A DNA stretch of 64,000 nucleotides from Chitinophaga varians (GTDB lineage: Bacteria; Bacteroidota; Bacteroidia; Chitinophagales; Chitinophagaceae). The stretch covers positions 1,054,001 to 1,118,000 of the forward strand of contig NZ_JACVFB010000003.1 of the NCBI RefSeq assembly GCF_014529945.1. The letters are read 5' to 3'. Below are positions 34,910 through 42,744 of the stretch, in pieces. Within the stretch, counting starts at the first letter, position 1; every line of letters starts with the position of its first letter. A program made the translations under genes and the position numbers. The notes under the pieces were generated by a model. The model was not told the origin of the DNA. It ran no database searches and worked only from the letters and a program-made list of their open reading frames with translations.

Positions 34910-37312
34910 CTATTCTTCCATCATCTCCACAACCATTTTCACTACATCTTCTGTATTAGGTTTGGAGAAATAATCGCCATCAGAGCCATAAGCCGGACGA
35001 TGTGCCTGCGCTGTCAGTGTGCGCGGGGCCACATCCAGCCAACGGTAGCCGCCCTGTTGCTCCATCACCTGCTGGAACATGTAAGCAGTGGCACCTCCGG
35101 GTACGTCTTCATCTATGAAGGCGATACGGTTGGTTTTCTTCAGTGATTGCACAATGCTGTGATGAATATCAAAAGGCAGCAATGTCTGTACATCTATCAA
35201 TTCACAGGAAATACCCAGTTCTTCAAGGGTCACCATCGCCTCTTCCACGATGCGGGTCATAGAACCATACGTTACCAGTGTCACGTCGCTGCCTTCTTTC
35301 AGCACTTCCGGAATACCCATTGGTACCGTGAATGTTTCGAGGTTGGATGGTAACTTTTCCTTGAGGCGGTAACCATTCAGTGATTCAATCACCAGCGCCG
35401 GCTCATTGGCCTGTAACAGCGTATTGTACATACCGGCTGCCTGTACCATGTTGCGTGGCACGCATACGTTCATGCCCCGGAGCGAGTTGATGATCATGCC
35501 CATCGGGGACCCACTATGCCAGATGCCTTCCAGCCGGTGGCCACGGGTACGCACGATGATCGGACAATGTTGTATGCCCCTGGTGCGATATTGCAGAGAG
35601 GCCACATCATCGCTCAATGGCTGCAGACCGTACAGCAGGTAATCCAGGTACTGGATTTCCGCAATAGGCCGCAGGCCACGCAGTGCCATACCGATACCCT
35701 GGCCCATGATCGTTAATTCACGTATACCCGTATCCGTTATACGCACCGGACCATGCTTCTGTTGCAATCCTGCAAAGGCCTGGTTAACGTCGCCGATTTT
35801 ACCCACATCTTCTCCGAAGGCAAACACTTTCGGATTGTTGGTGATCAGCTGATCGAAATATTTATTCAGCACTTCATAACCGTTGAGCGTAGTGGCGTCA
35901 TCGTTATATTCCGCCGGTACTACCGGTACATTCAGTACCGAATTAGCGCCGGTTGCGTGCAGATAGGTGTTGTAATTTTCTTTTTCTTCCTGAAGGTACT
36001 GATCGTAGTACTGCTGTAAAGCCTGTACTGCCGGATCTGTTTTCTGTTGACGGTGCCTTACCAGAATAGTGACAGCCGCTTTCAGGATGTCCCTGCGCTG
36101 TGGTTCCCGGTTAGCCTGCAACTCATGTATCTGCTGTGCTACCAGTTCAGCGTTAACGCCAGACACTGCTGTGAGCGGTGTGGCCAGTGCCACAAAACGC
36201 AGTACTTCCTGTTTGATGGGCGTAATATATTTTTCCCATGCCGCTTTACGGGCGTCCTGTGCAGTAGTTTTAGCAGCAGCTTCAATCTGCACCAGTGTTT
36301 CTTCATCACACAGCGCATTTTCCAAGATCCAGGACCTCATTTTGAGGTTACAGTCGAATTCTTTTTCCCAGGACAGGCGTTCCTTGCTTTTGTAGCGTTC
36401 GTGAGAACCGCTGGTAGAGTGGCCCTGCGGCTGCGTGATTTCTTCCACGTGGAATAATGCAGGGATATGTGTTTCCCGTATTTTGCGGATAGCCGCTTCA
36501 AATACTTCACACATACCGGCATAATCCCATCCTTTCACGTTATAAATATCAAAGCCGTTGGTGCCGTCCGCTTTGCGGAAGCCTTCCAGTGCGGCGCTGA
36601 TGGAGTTTTTGGTAGTCTGGTATTTACGCGGTACGGAGATACCGTAGCCGTCATCCCATACGAAAACAGCCAGTGGCACCTGCAATACGCCTGCAGCATT
36701 CATGGTTTCCCAGAAATGCCCTTCCGACGTAGAGGCGTCACCGATAGTAGCGAAACAGATTTCGTTGCCGTTATCAGAGAGATGTTTTAGATCGTGGAGC
36801 GATTCTGCTTCCCGGAACATTTTGGAGGCATATGCCAGTCCCAGCGCACGAGGCATCTGTCCGGCAGTAGGCGCCATGTCCGTGGCGGAGTTTTTCATCT
36901 CCATCAGGTTGAGCCAGTTACCATCGCTGCCGAGGTTGGGCGTCGCAAAATGCGAGTTCATCTGCCGGCCGCTGGAGAACGGATCGTGCTGCTGATCAGG
37001 ATCAGCATATAACTGCGAAAAATATTGTTCGGGGGTAGCGATACCAGTAGCAAATGCAACGGTCTGGTCGCGATAATAACCGGAGCGGAAGTCACCAGGC
37101 TTGAAATACTTTGACATCGCCACCTGTGCCACCTCTTTACCATCCCCAAAGATGCCAAACTTAGCCTTGCCCGTGAGAACTTCCCGGCGGGCCAGCAGAC
37201 TAACTTCCCTGCTTTCGCAGGCCAACCTGTAGTCATTTAATACCTCCTTGCGGAATTCTTCGAATGACAACCGGCTTTCTATATTCATAGATAGTGCTTT
37301 ATTTTCTATCAT
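34910..37312 (-). CDS. Fused alpha-beta E1 of a 2-oxoacid dehydrogenase complex
   Basis: This 800-residue thiamine-diphosphate enzyme joins the E1 alpha and beta chains in one protein. In the alpha half (to about 420) RREVLTGKAKFGIFGDGKEV, SHFATPNLGSDG and GDASTSEGHFWETMNAAGV..FVWDDGYGIS hold the ThDP/Mg site. The beta half starts near 460 with a junction rich in Asn/Pro and has FAFGEDVGKIGDVNQAFAGLQ, DTGIRELTIMGQGIGMALRGLRPIAEIQY and IDVQTLLPFD. It most likely decarboxylates branched-chain 2-oxoacids, the pattern known for fused E1s in Bacteroidota. No E2 or E3 gene is adjacent. An alternative start lies eight codons downstream (MNIESRL). Confidence 0.9.
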   Translation of the reverse strand: MIENKALSMNIESRLSFEEFRKEVLNDYRLACESREVSLLARREVLTGKAKFGIFGDGKEVAQVAMSKYFKPGDFRSGYYRDQTVAFATGIATPEQYFSQLYADPDQQHDPFSSGRQMNSHFATPNLGSDGNWLNLMEMKNSATDMAPTAGQMPRALGLAYASKMFREAESLHDLKHLSDNGNEICFATIGDASTSEGHFWETMNAAGVLQVPLAVFVWDDGYGISVPRKYQTTKNSISAALEGFRKADGTNGFDIYNVKGWDYAGMCEVFEAAIRKIRETHIPALFHVEEITQPQGHSTSGSHERYKSKERLSWEKEFDCNLKMRSWILENALCDEETLVQIEAAAKTTAQDARKAAWEKYITPIKQEVLRFVALATPLTAVSGVNAELVAQQIHELQANREPQRRDILKAAVTILVRHRQQKTDPAVQALQQYYDQYLQEEKENYNTYLHATGANSVLNVPVVPAEYNDDATTLNGYEVLNKYFDQLITNNPKVFAFGEDVGKIGDVNQAFAGLQQKHGPVRITDTGIRELTIMGQGIGMALRGLRPIAEIQYLDYLLYGLQPLSDDVASLQYRTRGIQHCPIIVRTRGHRLEGIWHSGSPMGMIINSLRGMNVCVPRNMVQAAGMYNTLLQANEPALVIESLNGYRLKEKLPSNLETFTVPMGIPEVLKEGSDVTLVTYGSMTRIVEEAMVTLEELGISCELIDVQTLLPFDIHHSIVQSLKKTNRIAFIDEDVPGGATAYMFQQVMEQQGGYRWLDVAPRTLTAQAHRPAYGSDGDYFSKPNTEDVVKMVVEMMEE

Positions 37313-37507
37313 GCCTCTTGGTTAAAGTACAAAAGTAAGGTTAATTATACAGTTGAAAAATCGCTCGCTGCTGTGCATTTAAAATAATCTGATTTTTTTT
37401 AATAAGATTTTAATAAATTACAAGGTAACAATTACTTTTTGGCCGTAAATTTGTCCTTGGTCAAAAAGAAATTTATATTTTTTAACCAGTCGCGCTAAAA
37501 CCATCAT

Positions 37508-37906
37508 ATGAAAATGAAAAAATTCATCTTGTCCCTATTCGCCAGCTTGTTGATTACTACAGCTTTGTGGGCACAGTCTCAGCCAAATGCGGCAGACACG
37601 AAAGTAAAATTTGCGAAGGAAACTGTTGATTTCGGAAAAACAGCACTGAATAAACCGGTAACTGTTGATTTTGAGTTCACGAACATTTCTAAAGAACCTA
37701 TTTTGATTGAAGCTGCACGTGCGAGCTGTGGCTGTACTACACCGAAATGGACACAGGAGCCGATCCTGCCTGGTAAAAAAGGTAAGATCACTGCCAACTA
37801 CAGCGCCAACGGTTTAGGCCAGCAGAACAAAACCATCTGGGTGAAGTTCAAGGGCGTGGATCAGGACAAAGAACTGCACCTGACCGGTACCGTAGCCAAC
37901 AACTAG
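37508..37906 (+). CDS. DUF1573 exported protein
   Basis: This 132-residue product has a signal peptide (MKMKKFILSLFASLLITTALWAQ) and one DUF1573 domain: VDFGKTALNKPVTVDFEFTNISKEPILIEAARASCGCTTPKW, with the conserved CGCT, and an Ig-like finish (LHLTGTVANN). Such proteins are common in Bacteroidota; the fold resembles ASH/Ig-like periplasmic adhesion modules and the role is unknown. TAAATTTG at 37446-37453 is a possible -7 box. Followed by a strong terminator. Confidence 0.88.
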   Translation: MKMKKFILSLFASLLITTALWAQSQPNAADTKVKFAKETVDFGKTALNKPVTVDFEFTNISKEPILIEAARASCGCTTPKWTQEPILPGKKGKITANYSANGLGQQNKTIWVKFKGVDQDKELHLTGTVANN

Positions 37907-37930
37907 TTTTAGGTTAAAAAAAATATTTTA

Positions 37931-37965
37931 AAAACCTTACAGCAGCGCGCTGTAAGGTTTTTTTG
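37931..37965 (+). terminator. Terminator after the DUF1573 gene
   Basis: AAAACCTTACAGC-AGCGC-GCTGTAAGGTTTTTTTG; long stem and a T-run of at least seven. Confidence 0.9.
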
Positions 37966-37982
37966 TTGCCCTGCCTAACCCC

Positions 37983-37990
37983 TATCTTTG
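37983..37990 (+). promoter_or_regulatory. Candidate -7 box for the aminotransferase
   Basis: TATCTTTG fits TAnnTTTG. TTTG at 37962-37965 gives a 17-base spacer, a little short. The start codon lies 25 bases after the box. Confidence 0.45.
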
Positions 37991-38015
37991 CAGGGCAAAA
38001 GATCAAAACAATTTT

Positions 38016-39215
38016 ATGCCTACCATTAGCCAGAGAGGTGTGCTGATGCCACCTTCTCCCATCAGAAAACTTGTTCCCTTCGCCGAAGCAGCCAAGAAAA
38101 GAGGTGTGAAGGTATATCACCTGAACATCGGACAGCCCGACATCGAGACCCCGAAACCGGTGCTGGACGCCGTGCGTCATTCTGAGTTCAAAGTCCTGGA
38201 ATACAGCCACAGCGCAGGTAACGAAAGCTACCGCCGCAAACTGGTAGAGTATTACGGACGGTTCGACGTTTCGCTGAACCACAACCAGATCATCGTCACC
38301 ACCGGCGGTTCTGAAGCCATCGTCTTTGCATTTATGGCCTGCCTGGACCCGGGTGATGAAGTGATTGTACCGGAGCCATTCTACGCTAACTATAATGGTT
38401 TTGCGGTAGAAGCTGAAGTGAAGATCAAGACGATTACTGCCAATATTGAAACCGGCTTTGCGCTGCCTGCCATGGAAGCATTTGAGGCAGCTATTACGCC
38501 GCGCACCAAAGCGATCCTGATCTGTAACCCCAACAATCCTACCGGTTACCTGTACAGCAGGGAAGAAATGGAAGTACTGAAACAGCTGTGCCTGAAACAC
38601 AACCTGTTCTTATTCTCTGATGAGGCTTACCGCGAATTCTGTTACGCGGGTACCCACTTCTCTGCCATGAACCTGGAAGGAATGGACGACAACGTGATCC
38701 TGATGGACACCATCTCCAAGCGTTACAGCGCCTGTGGCGGCCGTATCGGTGCTTTTGTAACCAAGAACCAGTCAGTGCTGGACGCTGCGATGAAGTTTGC
38801 GCAGGCCCGTTTGAGCCCTCCTTCCTTTGCACAGATCGCAGGTGAGGCTGCGGTAGACCTGCCGCTGGACTATTTCGATGGTATCAAAGCAGAATACCAA
38901 AGCCGTCGTGATGTGCTGGTAGAAGGTCTGAATAAGATCCCGGGCGTTTTCTGCCCTAATCCGGGTGGTGCTTTTTATGCCATGGCACGTCTGCCTATTG
39001 ATGACTCCGATAAGTTCTGCCAGTGGATGCTGGAATCTTTTGAATACGAAAAACAAACGGTGATGATGTCTCCGGCGACCGGTTTTTATGCTACTCCCGG
39101 CCTGGGCAAACAGGAAGTGCGGTTAGCTTATGTGCTGAACCGTGACGACATTCGTCATGCAATAGTTTGTCTGGAGAAAGCGCTGGAAGTATATCCTGGC
39201 CGTACCGACAAATAA
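38016..39215 (+). CDS. Class I PLP-dependent aminotransferase
   Basis: The 399-residue protein is of the aspartate-aminotransferase fold. It has HLNIGQPDIETP, the cofactor-binding TTGGSEAI, NPNNPTGYLYS, the pyridine-binding Asp in FSDEAY and the Schiff-base Lys235 in MDTISKRYSACGGRIG, with the C-terminal substrate Arg in VRLAYVLNRDD. It is of the branch used for Asp, aromatic or other 2-oxoacids; the exact substrates are not evident. It has its own promoter and stands apart from carA. Confidence 0.9.
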   Translation: MPTISQRGVLMPPSPIRKLVPFAEAAKKRGVKVYHLNIGQPDIETPKPVLDAVRHSEFKVLEYSHSAGNESYRRKLVEYYGRFDVSLNHNQIIVTTGGSEAIVFAFMACLDPGDEVIVPEPFYANYNGFAVEAEVKIKTITANIETGFALPAMEAFEAAITPRTKAILICNPNNPTGYLYSREEMEVLKQLCLKHNLFLFSDEAYREFCYAGTHFSAMNLEGMDDNVILMDTISKRYSACGGRIGAFVTKNQSVLDAAMKFAQARLSPPSFAQIAGEAAVDLPLDYFDGIKAEYQSRRDVLVEGLNKIPGVFCPNPGGAFYAMARLPIDDSDKFCQWMLESFEYEKQTVMMSPATGFYATPGLGKQEVRLAYVLNRDDIRHAIVCLEKALEVYPGRTDK

Positions 39216-39326
39216 TTCAATGAAAAAACCAGGAGCAGAAAAGAAGAATAGAGAACTAAAAACACATTATATAAAATTATATATTTTGTTTTTCGTCTCA
39301 ATTCATCATTTTTTAACATTCACCTC

Positions 39327-39358
39327 TTGTTTTTTTCATCTTTTCTTTTGTATATTTG
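39327..39358 (+). promoter_or_regulatory. Strong Bacteroidota promoter with no known gene
   Basis: TTG (39327-39329), a 21-base spacer and TATATTTG (39351-39358) match the consensus closely. Transcription would start near 39365 and could run to the terminator-type hairpin at 39617-39647, giving an RNA of roughly 280 bases. Confidence 0.6.
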
Positions 39359-39420
39359 ATGTAGAAACAACAAAAAACACAAAAATAAACACAAATAAAA
39401 ATATTTACATATACGATAGA

Positions 39421-39552
39421 TTGCAAAATCTAAACTTGTTTAAGAAAAATTTAACCTGGAGAATTTCAACAAACGTTTTTTTGGAGCGAACTTTGGATCA
39501 CTTTACAGAAAGAGAATTATCAGCAATCTGTAAAAAGTATAAAGCTTACTAA
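39421..39552 (+). CDS. Possible 43-residue protein
   Basis: A TTG-started reading (MQNLNLFKKNLTWRIS...) ends FTERELSAICKKYKAY. It lies 55-60 bases after a good promoter. The composition is protein-like in the C-terminal half, but there is no ATG and no homologue that I recognise. Treat it as a hypothesis. Confidence 0.25.
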   Translation: MQNLNLFKKNLTWRISTNVFLERTLDHFTERELSAICKKYKAY

Positions 39553-39554
39553 AA

Positions 39555-39647
39555 CGTTTTAGCAAAATATCGTATTTTTGTATCAGTTTTTCATAACGTG
39601 GAATTTATAAAGGCAAACGGCTCTGATCACAGAGCCGTATTTTTTTG
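39555..39647 (+). ncRNA. Structured element, copy 1 (candidate small RNA)
   Basis: In order: CGTTTTAGC (39555-39563); TATTTTTG (39573-39580, itself a -7-type box); CATAACGTGGAATTT (39592-39606); GCAAACG (39613-39619); and the hairpin ACGGCTCTG-ATCA-CAGAGCCGT (39617-39638) followed by T7. A related copy lies at 39794-39867. CGTTT(ta)GC can pair with GCAAACG, which overlaps the base of the terminator stem, so two exclusive folds are possible. Confidence 0.5.
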
Positions 39648-39793
39648 TCCTTATATGCCGGTTTTCAGCCTGAAACTGCCGAAAATCTCCTTTTTAGTCT
39701 TGTTTGCTAAAATTTTCACCACCCCGATTCAACATTACACACCTTTTTTTTATAATATTGTTATGTAATAAAACGGCGGAAAAGCTAATGCCT

Positions 39794-39867
39794 CGTTGCA
39801 TAGTATTTTCGTTTGTTTTCATAACGTGGAATTTTAAAATGCAACGGTCCCGATTCCTCGGGACCGT
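39794..39867 (+). ncRNA. Structured element, copy 2 (candidate small RNA)
   Basis: Same order as copy 1: CGTTGCAT (39794-39801), TATTTTCG (39804-39811), CATAACGTGGAATTT (39820-39834), ATGCAACG (39839-39846) and the hairpin ACGGTCCCGA-TTCC-TCGGGACCGT (39844-39867). Stem sequences differ from copy 1 but remain paired. It lacks a T-run on the plus strand. It might also terminate carA, whose stop lies 32 bases away on the other strand. Confidence 0.5.
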
Positions 39868-39898
39868 CTCAGTTATATTGCAGTCTTGTTAACCTGTC

Positions 39899-41011
39899 TT
39901 ATTTCTTATTCGCTTTGATCATTTCGAAGAAATCATCGAACAGATAGCGGGAATCGAACGGACCAGGAGTGCTTTCCGGGTGATATTGCACGGAGAAAGC
40001 CGGTTTGTTCTTGATACGGATACCTTCTACGGTATTATCGTTCAGGTTGATGTGTGTTACTTCTACCTGCTCGCTGGCTGCTACCGCCGTGGCATCTACT
40101 GCAAAACCGTGGTTCTGGGTGGTAATTTCACACAGACCGGTTTTCAGGTTTTTAACCGGGTGGTTCAGGCCGCGGTGCCCGTGGTGCATTTTGTAAGTCG
40201 GGATATCATTGGCCAGTGCCAGCAGCTGGTGGCCAAGACAGATGCCGAACATCGGTCTTTCAGCAGCCAGGATTTGTTTTACCGTATCCACTGCATATTT
40301 CAGGGGAGCCGGATCGCCGGGGCCGTTGGAAATGAAGTAAGCATGTGGTTTAAATTCTTCACACACTTCAAATTTGGTGTCCGTTGGGAATACTTTCAGG
40401 TACGCGCCTTTGTCGGACAGGCATTTCAGCATGTTTCTTTTCACACCGTTGTCCATTACCGCAATACGGATCTCCGCTTCCGGATCACCGACATAATAAG
40501 GCTCAGCGGTAGTCACCTCCTGGCAGAGTGCCAGTCCCTCCATAGAAGGAACCTGCGCCAGCTGTGTTTTCAGCTGCTCCACATCGAGGGTTTCGGAGGA
40601 GATGATGCAGTTCATAGCACCTTTGCTGCGGATATGGGACACCAGCGCGCGGGTATCTACATCATAAATGGCGACCAGGTTATTATCGGTCAGGAACTTT
40701 TCCAGCGATTCGTCTGCCATCTTTCTGGAATAGTTGTACGCGATATTTTTCGCAATCAGACCACTTATCTTCACACTGCCGCTTTCTACGTCATCTTTAC
40801 GGGTGCCGTAGTTGCCGATGTAGCAGTTGTTCATGATAAGTACCTGTCCTTTGTAAGAAGGGTCTGTAAACACTTCCTGGTAACCCGTCATACCGGTATT
40901 GAAAGCTAATTCACCGGCGGCAGTGCCAATTTTCCCAAAAGCTTTTCCCTGAAAAACCGTACCGTCGTCGAGCAACAGTATGGCAGGCTGGATGGTTCTT
41001 GTCTGAGGCAT
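39899..41011 (-). CDS. carA: Carbamoyl-phosphate synthase small subunit
   Basis: It supplies ammonia from glutamine to CarB for pyrimidine and arginine synthesis. The 370-residue protein has the CarA N-domain (AILLLDDGTVFQGKAFG, ELAFNTGMTGYQEVFTDPSY) and a class I amidotransferase domain with the nucleophile Cys in MFGICLGHQLLAL and the catalytic His-Glu in VQYHPESTPGP. carB is not adjacent in this window. A hairpin with a T-run lies between the upstream gene and carA and may act as a leader attenuator. Confidence 0.96.
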   Translation of the reverse strand: MPQTRTIQPAILLLDDGTVFQGKAFGKIGTAAGELAFNTGMTGYQEVFTDPSYKGQVLIMNNCYIGNYGTRKDDVESGSVKISGLIAKNIAYNYSRKMADESLEKFLTDNNLVAIYDVDTRALVSHIRSKGAMNCIISSETLDVEQLKTQLAQVPSMEGLALCQEVTTAEPYYVGDPEAEIRIAVMDNGVKRNMLKCLSDKGAYLKVFPTDTKFEVCEEFKPHAYFISNGPGDPAPLKYAVDTVKQILAAERPMFGICLGHQLLALANDIPTYKMHHGHRGLNHPVKNLKTGLCEITTQNHGFAVDATAVAASEQVEVTHINLNDNTVEGIRIKNKPAFSVQYHPESTPGPFDSRYLFDDFFEMIKANKK

Positions 41012-41040
41012 TTCTGGTATCTGTTCTTGTTTTATATTTT

Positions 41041-41101
41041 AAAAAAAACCTTCAAGGGTTAGTACGCCCTGAAGGTTCGGATAAAAAACCGTGCAAAGTT
41101 A
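41041..41101 (-). promoter_or_regulatory. -7 box and hairpin upstream of carA (terminator or attenuator)
   Basis: On the minus strand TAACTTTG (41101-41094) is followed by the hairpin ACCTTCA/TGAAGGT (about 41079-41049) and a run of eight T, then the carA start at 41011. If the box is the promoter, the hairpin is in the carA leader and could attenuate; otherwise it ends the zinc-ribbon gene at 41148. Confidence 0.5.
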
Positions 41102-41147
41102 TGAAATGCAAGGTTTAATTACAGATTTTTTTTGCCTTTCGCCCCGG

Positions 41148-41978
41148 TTATTTAATTTTTACTGACTTGAGCACGCGCTGGGCCACTTGCGGACCGATGG
41201 GGTCGTCATCCCGATAGTGAATTTGTATCTCCCAGCGGTTGGCTCCTTTTACCACCACCAGGTGCTGGAATGCCAGGCGGATACCGCCTTTATACAGGTA
41301 ATTACCTTCTTCTAGCTGGCCCTGCATGCCGGAAATCAACACCGGGATGGTTTTAGAATGGATATCAGACTGGTCATCCTGCTCCATTGCATGGCGACTG
41401 TCGGCTTTAGCATTTTCGAGGGTATTGGCCACGTTCTCAAAATAGCTGTACATATTCACGGTGATCCGGATACCGCCCCCCTCCTCGTTCCGATAGCTTT
41501 TGGCATATTCCGTCGCCTTAGCGATTTCCGGGTCCAGCGGCTGGTCATGTATCCACAGCTTCACCGGGGTGCTGATTTCCAGTGCCTGGCGACCAATGGT
41601 GGCTGTTTGCCAACCGGAGTAGAGATAAGATTTGGGTACTTTGGCATACAGCAGTGTAAATACTGCCCTTTTGCCGAAGAGGGTGCCGGCCGTGGCCAGC
41701 AGTACCAATACCAGTGAAAAAAACACGATAACCTTCCCTTTATTGGCCGGTTGCAATTGTCTTTTGAACCAGGAGGAGGTCCGGTTGGGCTTTTTTTCTT
41801 TTATGGAGATGCCCACCGTGTGTTGATATTCTGAAAAAGATCCCATTGGGTGGACTTTTCGCCAGTCGGAGAACGTATTGGGCAGCTTTTTGCCACATTG
41901 GTCACAGAAAGTGAGGTATTCGGATTTCAGGGGATTAGCATGCGAGCAGCTCCCGCAAAGCAGGTATTTCATAGGCAA
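41148..41978 (-). CDS. Zinc-ribbon membrane protein of unknown function
   Basis: The 276-residue protein has an N-terminal zinc ribbon (CGSC near 8-11 and CDQC near 25-28), a basic juxtamembrane stretch and one transmembrane helix (GKVIVFFSLVLVLLATAGTLFG, about 80-101). The following domain of about 170 residues is probably extracytoplasmic and has no motif I recognise. The layout resembles the zinc-ribbon/single-helix anchors seen on small bacterial envelope proteins. Confidence 0.65.
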   Translation of the reverse strand: MPMKYLLCGSCSHANPLKSEYLTFCDQCGKKLPNTFSDWRKVHPMGSFSEYQHTVGISIKEKKPNRTSSWFKRQLQPANKGKVIVFFSLVLVLLATAGTLFGKRAVFTLLYAKVPKSYLYSGWQTATIGRQALEISTPVKLWIHDQPLDPEIAKATEYAKSYRNEEGGGIRITVNMYSYFENVANTLENAKADSRHAMEQDDQSDIHSKTIPVLISGMQGQLEEGNYLYKGGIRLAFQHLVVVKGANRWEIQIHYRDDDPIGPQVAQRVLKSVKIK

Positions 41979-42050
41979 AGATTAGGTGTTGATTATTCCC
42001 CGCAGGGAAACACACCATAATATTACAAAATAAATATATTTATTTAGCCA

Positions 42051-42082
42051 TAAAAAAAGGACAAAGCGGGGCTTTGTCCTTT
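42051..42082 (-). terminator. Terminator of the ribosomal cluster
   Basis: AAGGACAAAGC-CCC-GCTTTGTCCTT on the minus strand, followed by TTTTTTTATG, 20 bases after the rplQ stop. It ends the S10-spc-alpha cluster. Confidence 0.92.
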
Positions 42083-42101
42083 TATGTATCGTAAAGTACG
42101 A

Positions 42102-42596
42102 TTACTCAGCTGATTTCTCTTCAGTGGTATCGGCAGCTTTTTCTGCAGCAGGAGCAGCAGCGTCAGCTTTCTTCTTCGCACCACCGGCACGACGGGTTTT
42201 CTTAGCAGCAGCTTTTTCTGTCGGAGCACCGTAGATTTCGTTGAAATCAACCAGCTCGATCAGGGCAACTTCTGCGTTATCCCCATGACGTTTACCCAGC
42301 TTAATGATACGGGTGTAACCACCAGGACGGGTCGCTATTTTTTCACTGATCGCACCGAACAGTTCTTTGATAGCTTCTTTGTCCTGCAGGTAGCTGAACA
42401 CGATTCTACGGTTGTGGGTAGTATCGTTTTTGCCTCTTGTGAGCAACGGTTCAACGTAAACACGCAGTGCTTTCGCTTTTGCGAGGGTAGTGGTGATACG
42501 TTTGTGGCTGATCAGTTCGCAAGCCAGGTTAGACATCAGGCTTTTGCGGTGGGCAGCAGTTCTGCTTAATTTGTTTAATTTAACTCCGTGACGCAT
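42102..42596 (-). CDS. rplQ: 50S ribosomal protein L17
   Basis: L17 sits near the peptide exit tunnel. MRHGVKLNKLSRTAAHRKSL opens the conserved core (to about 120). A tail of about 40 residues rich in Ala, Lys and Glu follows, making 164 residues against 127 in E. coli. Last gene of the cluster. Its leader, between rpoA and rplQ, has two interleaved inverted repeats (42658-42735). Confidence 0.97.
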   Translation of the reverse strand: MRHGVKLNKLSRTAAHRKSLMSNLACELISHKRITTTLAKAKALRVYVEPLLTRGKNDTTHNRRIVFSYLQDKEAIKELFGAISEKIATRPGGYTRIIKLGKRHGDNAEVALIELVDFNEIYGAPTEKAAAKKTRRAGGAKKKADAAAPAAEKAADTTEEKSAE

Positions 42597-42657
42597 GACA
42601 TTTGTTGTTTTACCCCTTACACCGTGTCAGGAATTGTAAGGTACTTTTTATAAAAGG

Positions 42658-42735
42658 ATGTACGATTTAGGGATTTTTTGATTTATGGTTTTGGCTGGTT
42701 TTCGCCAATTCCAAAATCGTACATCAAAAAATCCC
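42658..42735 (-). promoter_or_regulatory. Interleaved inverted repeats (pseudoknot order) in the rplQ leader
   Basis: ATGTACGATTT (42658-42668) pairs with AAATCGTACAT (42714-42724), and GGGATTTTTTGAT (42670-42682) pairs with ATCAAAAAATCCC (42723-42735). The pairs interleave (A, B, A', B'), so both together would form an H-type pseudoknot and each alone a hairpin. Similar ATTTTTTGAT sequences occur near 11400-11560, so a repeat family is also possible. Confidence 0.5.
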
Positions 42736-42744
42736 CAAATGATT

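Larger units (their letters stand above)
39216..39898. other. Intergenic region of about 680 bases
   Basis: A very AT-rich stretch (39220-39480) holds a promoter (39327-39358) and a possible short ORF (39421-39552). Two related hairpin elements follow at 39555-39647 and 39794-39867. No sizeable gene is supported: the reading from an ATG at 39220 has biased, low-complexity composition and spans the promoter. Confidence 0.6.

Noticed and set aside
39220..39552. Full 110-residue frame from the ATG after the aminotransferase
   Set aside because: The first 65 residues are very AT-biased and span a strong promoter; only the last part could be coding.
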